A stretch of 63,664 nt of DNA from NCBI RefSeq assembly GCF_001545075.1, contig NZ_FCOB02000042.1, positions 1 through 63,664 of the forward strand, written 5' to 3'. Positions 61,804 through 63,664 of the stretch are shown piece after piece (position 1 is the first letter of the stretch; each line of letters begins with the position of its first letter). Origin of the DNA: Caballeronia ptereochthonis (GTDB taxonomy: Bacteria; Pseudomonadota; Gammaproteobacteria; Burkholderiales; Burkholderiaceae). The notes beneath the pieces were generated by a model. The model worked only from the letters and a program-made list of their open reading frames with translations, did not search any database and was not told the DNA's origin. The translations under genes and the position numbers were made by a program.

Positions 61804-61830
61804 GCGCGCCGTGTCCCGGCGCGCTTTTTT
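61804..61830 (+). terminator. rho-independent terminator of the hexuronate operon
   Basis: GCGCGCCG (61804-61811) pairs with CGGCGCGC (61817-61824) followed by six T. It overlaps the very end of the convergent FAD-dehydrogenase gene. Confidence 0.9.
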
Positions 61831-63464
61831 CATGCGTTCGCCGAGTGCTGCGCCATCATGTTCAAGGCCACGGCTTCGGCCACCTCGATTCCATCGATCG
61901 CTGCCGAGTAGATGCCGCCCGCATAGCCCGCGCCCTCTCCGGCCGGATACAAGCCTTCGACGTTCATGCTCTGATAGTCGTCCTTGCGACGCACGCGCAA
62001 CGGCGAGGAAGTCCGCGTCTCGACGCCCGTCAGCACGGCGTCATGCATCGCGAAACCTTTGATCCTCTTGTCGAGTTCGGGCAAAGCTTCGCGAATCGCT
62101 TCGATCACGTAGTCGGGAAGCGCGGTGCTCAGGTCGGTCAGCTTCACGCCCGGCTTGTACGACGGGATGACCGATCCGAGCGACGTGGAAGGCCGCCCCG
62201 CGATGAAGTCGCCGACGAGCTGCCCCGGCGCGCAGTAGTCGCCGCCGCCCAGCTCGAACGCACGCTCTTCCCACTTTCGTTGAAAGGCGATGCCGGCGAG
62301 CGGATCGCCAGGATAGTCGTCCGGCGTGATGCCCACGACGATGCCCGCGTTCGCATTGCGCTCGGCGCGCGAATACTGGCTCATGCCATTGGTCACGACC
62401 CGCCCCGGCTCCGACGTCGCCGCGACGACCGTGCCGCCCGGGCACATGCAGAAGCTGTAGACGGCGCGGCCATTGCTGCAGTGATGGACCACCTTGTAGT
62501 CCGCAGCGCCCAGCTTCTCGTGCCCGGCGAATTTGCCAAAGCGGCTTCGATCGATCACGCCTTGTGGATGCTCGATGCGAAAGCCGAGCGAAAACGGCTT
62601 GGCTTCCATATAGACGCCGCGGTCGTGCAGCATCTGGAAGGTGTCACGCGCGCTGTGGCCGACGGCCAGCACGACATGATCGCAGCGCAGCGTTTCACCG
62701 GTCGACAGACGCAGACCGCGCACCTTGCCGTTATCGATGTCGATATCCTCGACGCGTTGCTGGAAGCGCACTTCTCCACCCAGCTGGTGAATCTGCGCGC
62801 GCATTTTCTCGACCATGCTCACTAGCCGGAATGTGCCGATGTGCGGGCGGCTCAGGTACAGGATGTCTTCGGGCGCGCCGGCCTGCACGAACTCATCGAG
62901 CACCTTGCGGCCATAGTGCTTCGGATCCTTGATCTGGCTGTAGAGCTTGCCGTCCGAGAACGTACCGGCGCCGCCTTCGCCGAACTGCACGTTCGACTCG
63001 GGATTGAGCTCATTGCGACGCCAGAGGCCCCACGTGTCCTTCGTCCGCTCACGCACCGCCTTCCCGCGCTCGAGGATGATCGGGCGGAAACCCATCTGCG
63101 CGAGTATCAAGCCCGCGAAGAGCCCGCACGGCCCCATGCCGATCACGACGGGACGCAGCAGCGTTGAGCGCTCCGGCGCTTTGGCGACGAAGCGGTAAGC
63201 CATGTCAGGCGCGACGCCGCAATGGGGATGAGGATGTGCCTGCAGACGTTTCAGGACCGATGCTTCGTCCCGCAATTCGACATCAACGATGTACGTGAGC
63301 TTGATATCGCCGCGCTTGCGCGCATCGTGCGCACGGCGGAACACGTGAAAGCTCACGAGCTCGTGCTCCGCTACGCCAATCTCCGCGAGACGCGCGATGA
63401 CAGCGGCTTCAACAGCCGAGTCGGGATGATCGAGCGGAAGCTTGATTTCGCTTAGACGTAGCAT
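61830..63464 (-). CDS. large FAD-dependent dehydrogenase
   Basis: A 544-residue flavoprotein of the group often annotated NAD(P)/FAD-dependent oxidoreductase. An alpha/beta N-terminal domain (about 1-100) precedes the dinucleotide fold PVVIGMGPCGLFAGLILAQMG. GEGGAGTFSDGKLYSQIKD is diagnostic for the family, and LYPAGEGAGYAGGIYSAAIDG closes the FAD site. The substrate is unknown. The ATG at 63464 gives the normal start MLRLSEIKLPL. The next element upstream is the rrn terminator. Confidence 0.86.
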   Translation of the reverse strand: MLRLSEIKLPLDHPDSAVEAAVIARLAEIGVAEHELVSFHVFRRAHDARKRGDIKLTYIVDVELRDEASVLKRLQAHPHPHCGVAPDMAYRFVAKAPERSTLLRPVVIGMGPCGLFAGLILAQMGFRPIILERGKAVRERTKDTWGLWRRNELNPESNVQFGEGGAGTFSDGKLYSQIKDPKHYGRKVLDEFVQAGAPEDILYLSRPHIGTFRLVSMVEKMRAQIHQLGGEVRFQQRVEDIDIDNGKVRGLRLSTGETLRCDHVVLAVGHSARDTFQMLHDRGVYMEAKPFSLGFRIEHPQGVIDRSRFGKFAGHEKLGAADYKVVHHCSNGRAVYSFCMCPGGTVVAATSEPGRVVTNGMSQYSRAERNANAGIVVGITPDDYPGDPLAGIAFQRKWEERAFELGGGDYCAPGQLVGDFIAGRPSTSLGSVIPSYKPGVKLTDLSTALPDYVIEAIREALPELDKRIKGFAMHDAVLTGVETRTSSPLRVRRKDDYQSMNVEGLYPAGEGAGYAGGIYSAAIDGIEVAEAVALNMMAQHSANA

Positions 63465-63571
63465 GGGAACTCAATGGCAAGTGCCGTGGGGATTTACAAA
63501 GGGAAATATTAGCGCCTGGACCGTTCTGGTTTGGCAGACGCCGTTCGAAAAGCGCATTTTCGCGCGCGCCA

Positions 63572-63609
63572 ACGCAAAAACCCCACCTTTTGGGGTGGGG
63601 TTTTTGCGT
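63572..63609. terminator. rrn operon terminator
   Basis: A 16-bp perfect stem, ACGCAAAAACCCCACC with GGTGGGGTTTTTGCGT and a 6-base TTTTGG loop. It lies 12 bases beyond the 5S 3' end in the direction of rrn transcription (minus). A and T tracts make it work in both directions. Confidence 0.92.
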
Positions 63610-63621
63610 GAAGCATGAGGA

Positions 63622-63664
63622 GCCTGACGATTACCTACTTTCACACGGGAGATCCGCACTATCA
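63622..63664 (-). rRNA. rrf: 5S ribosomal RNA, 3' part only
   Basis: On the minus strand the window's last 43 bases read TGATAGTGCGGAT... ending GTAGGTAATCGTCAGGC, the conserved 3' end of Burkholderia 5S rRNA. The rest of the gene and its rrn operon lie beyond the right edge. Confidence 0.9.

Overview
The window is high-GC DNA with the gene content and gene order of Burkholderia sensu lato (Burkholderia, Paraburkholderia or Caballeronia): apaG-mltA, rpe-gph-trpEGDC-ung, a phenylacetate (paa) block and a betaproteobacterial rrn leader. The genus and species cannot be fixed by reading alone. The two ends are informative. The left end is the promoter and antitermination leader of an rRNA operon read leftward (16S lies just outside). 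The right end is the last 43 bases of a 5S rRNA on the same strand. The window is therefore the complete interval between two co-directional rrn operons.

Layout. 0.4-5.8 kb: phenylacetyl-CoA catabolism (a crotonase, then divergent paaN, paaG, paaI, paaK). 5.9-7.7 kb: mltA and apaG on the minus strand, with a tiny membrane-protein ORF between them on the plus strand. 7.8-15.1 kb: a co-directional plus-strand run rpe, gph, a Trp-rich leader peptide, trpE, trpG, trpD, trpC, a CYTH phosphatase and ung. 15.1-18.8 kb: a 1212-residue orphan RHS-repeat protein with a caspase-like C-terminal domain and no visible immunity gene. 19.2-25.2 kb: azoR, an M61 peptidase, dsbC and a UbiH-type hydroxylase (minus), then ychF (plus).

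25.4-34.7 kb is the accessory region of most interest. A decayed DUF3761 gene is followed by a tightly packed minus-strand operon. In transcription order it reads: LysR regulator, RidA-family protein, EgtE-like class V PLP enzyme, [2Fe-2S] ferredoxin, heme-oxygenase-like metalloenzyme, three different ATP-grasp ligases and an MFS exporter. This looks like an uncharacterised pathway for a small amide- or peptide-linked metabolite built on an oxidised amino acid. Base composition is lower here: hand counts of single 60-base lines give 50% and 58% GC, against 67% for a line in trpG.

35.0-50 kb is mostly conserved chromosomal genes: ettA, an AsmA-like protein, a HAD phosphatase, an M24 aminopeptidase, hemA, prfA, prmC, grxD, ubiX, a LigB-type dioxygenase, an APC permease, cspA with its own promoter and long leader, and a YegD-like Hsp70. 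50-57 kb holds two MFS transporters, a nitroreductase, a TetR regulator with a perfect palindromic operator, DUF1415, a methyltransferase and a small unknown protein. 56.7-61.8 kb is a hexuronate/altronate catabolic block: a FadR-type regulator divergent from an UxaB-like reductase, an ExuT-like transporter and an UxaA-family dehydratase. A large FAD-dependent dehydrogenase and the rrn terminator close the window. I saw no tRNA gene, insertion sequence, integrase or CRISPR array.
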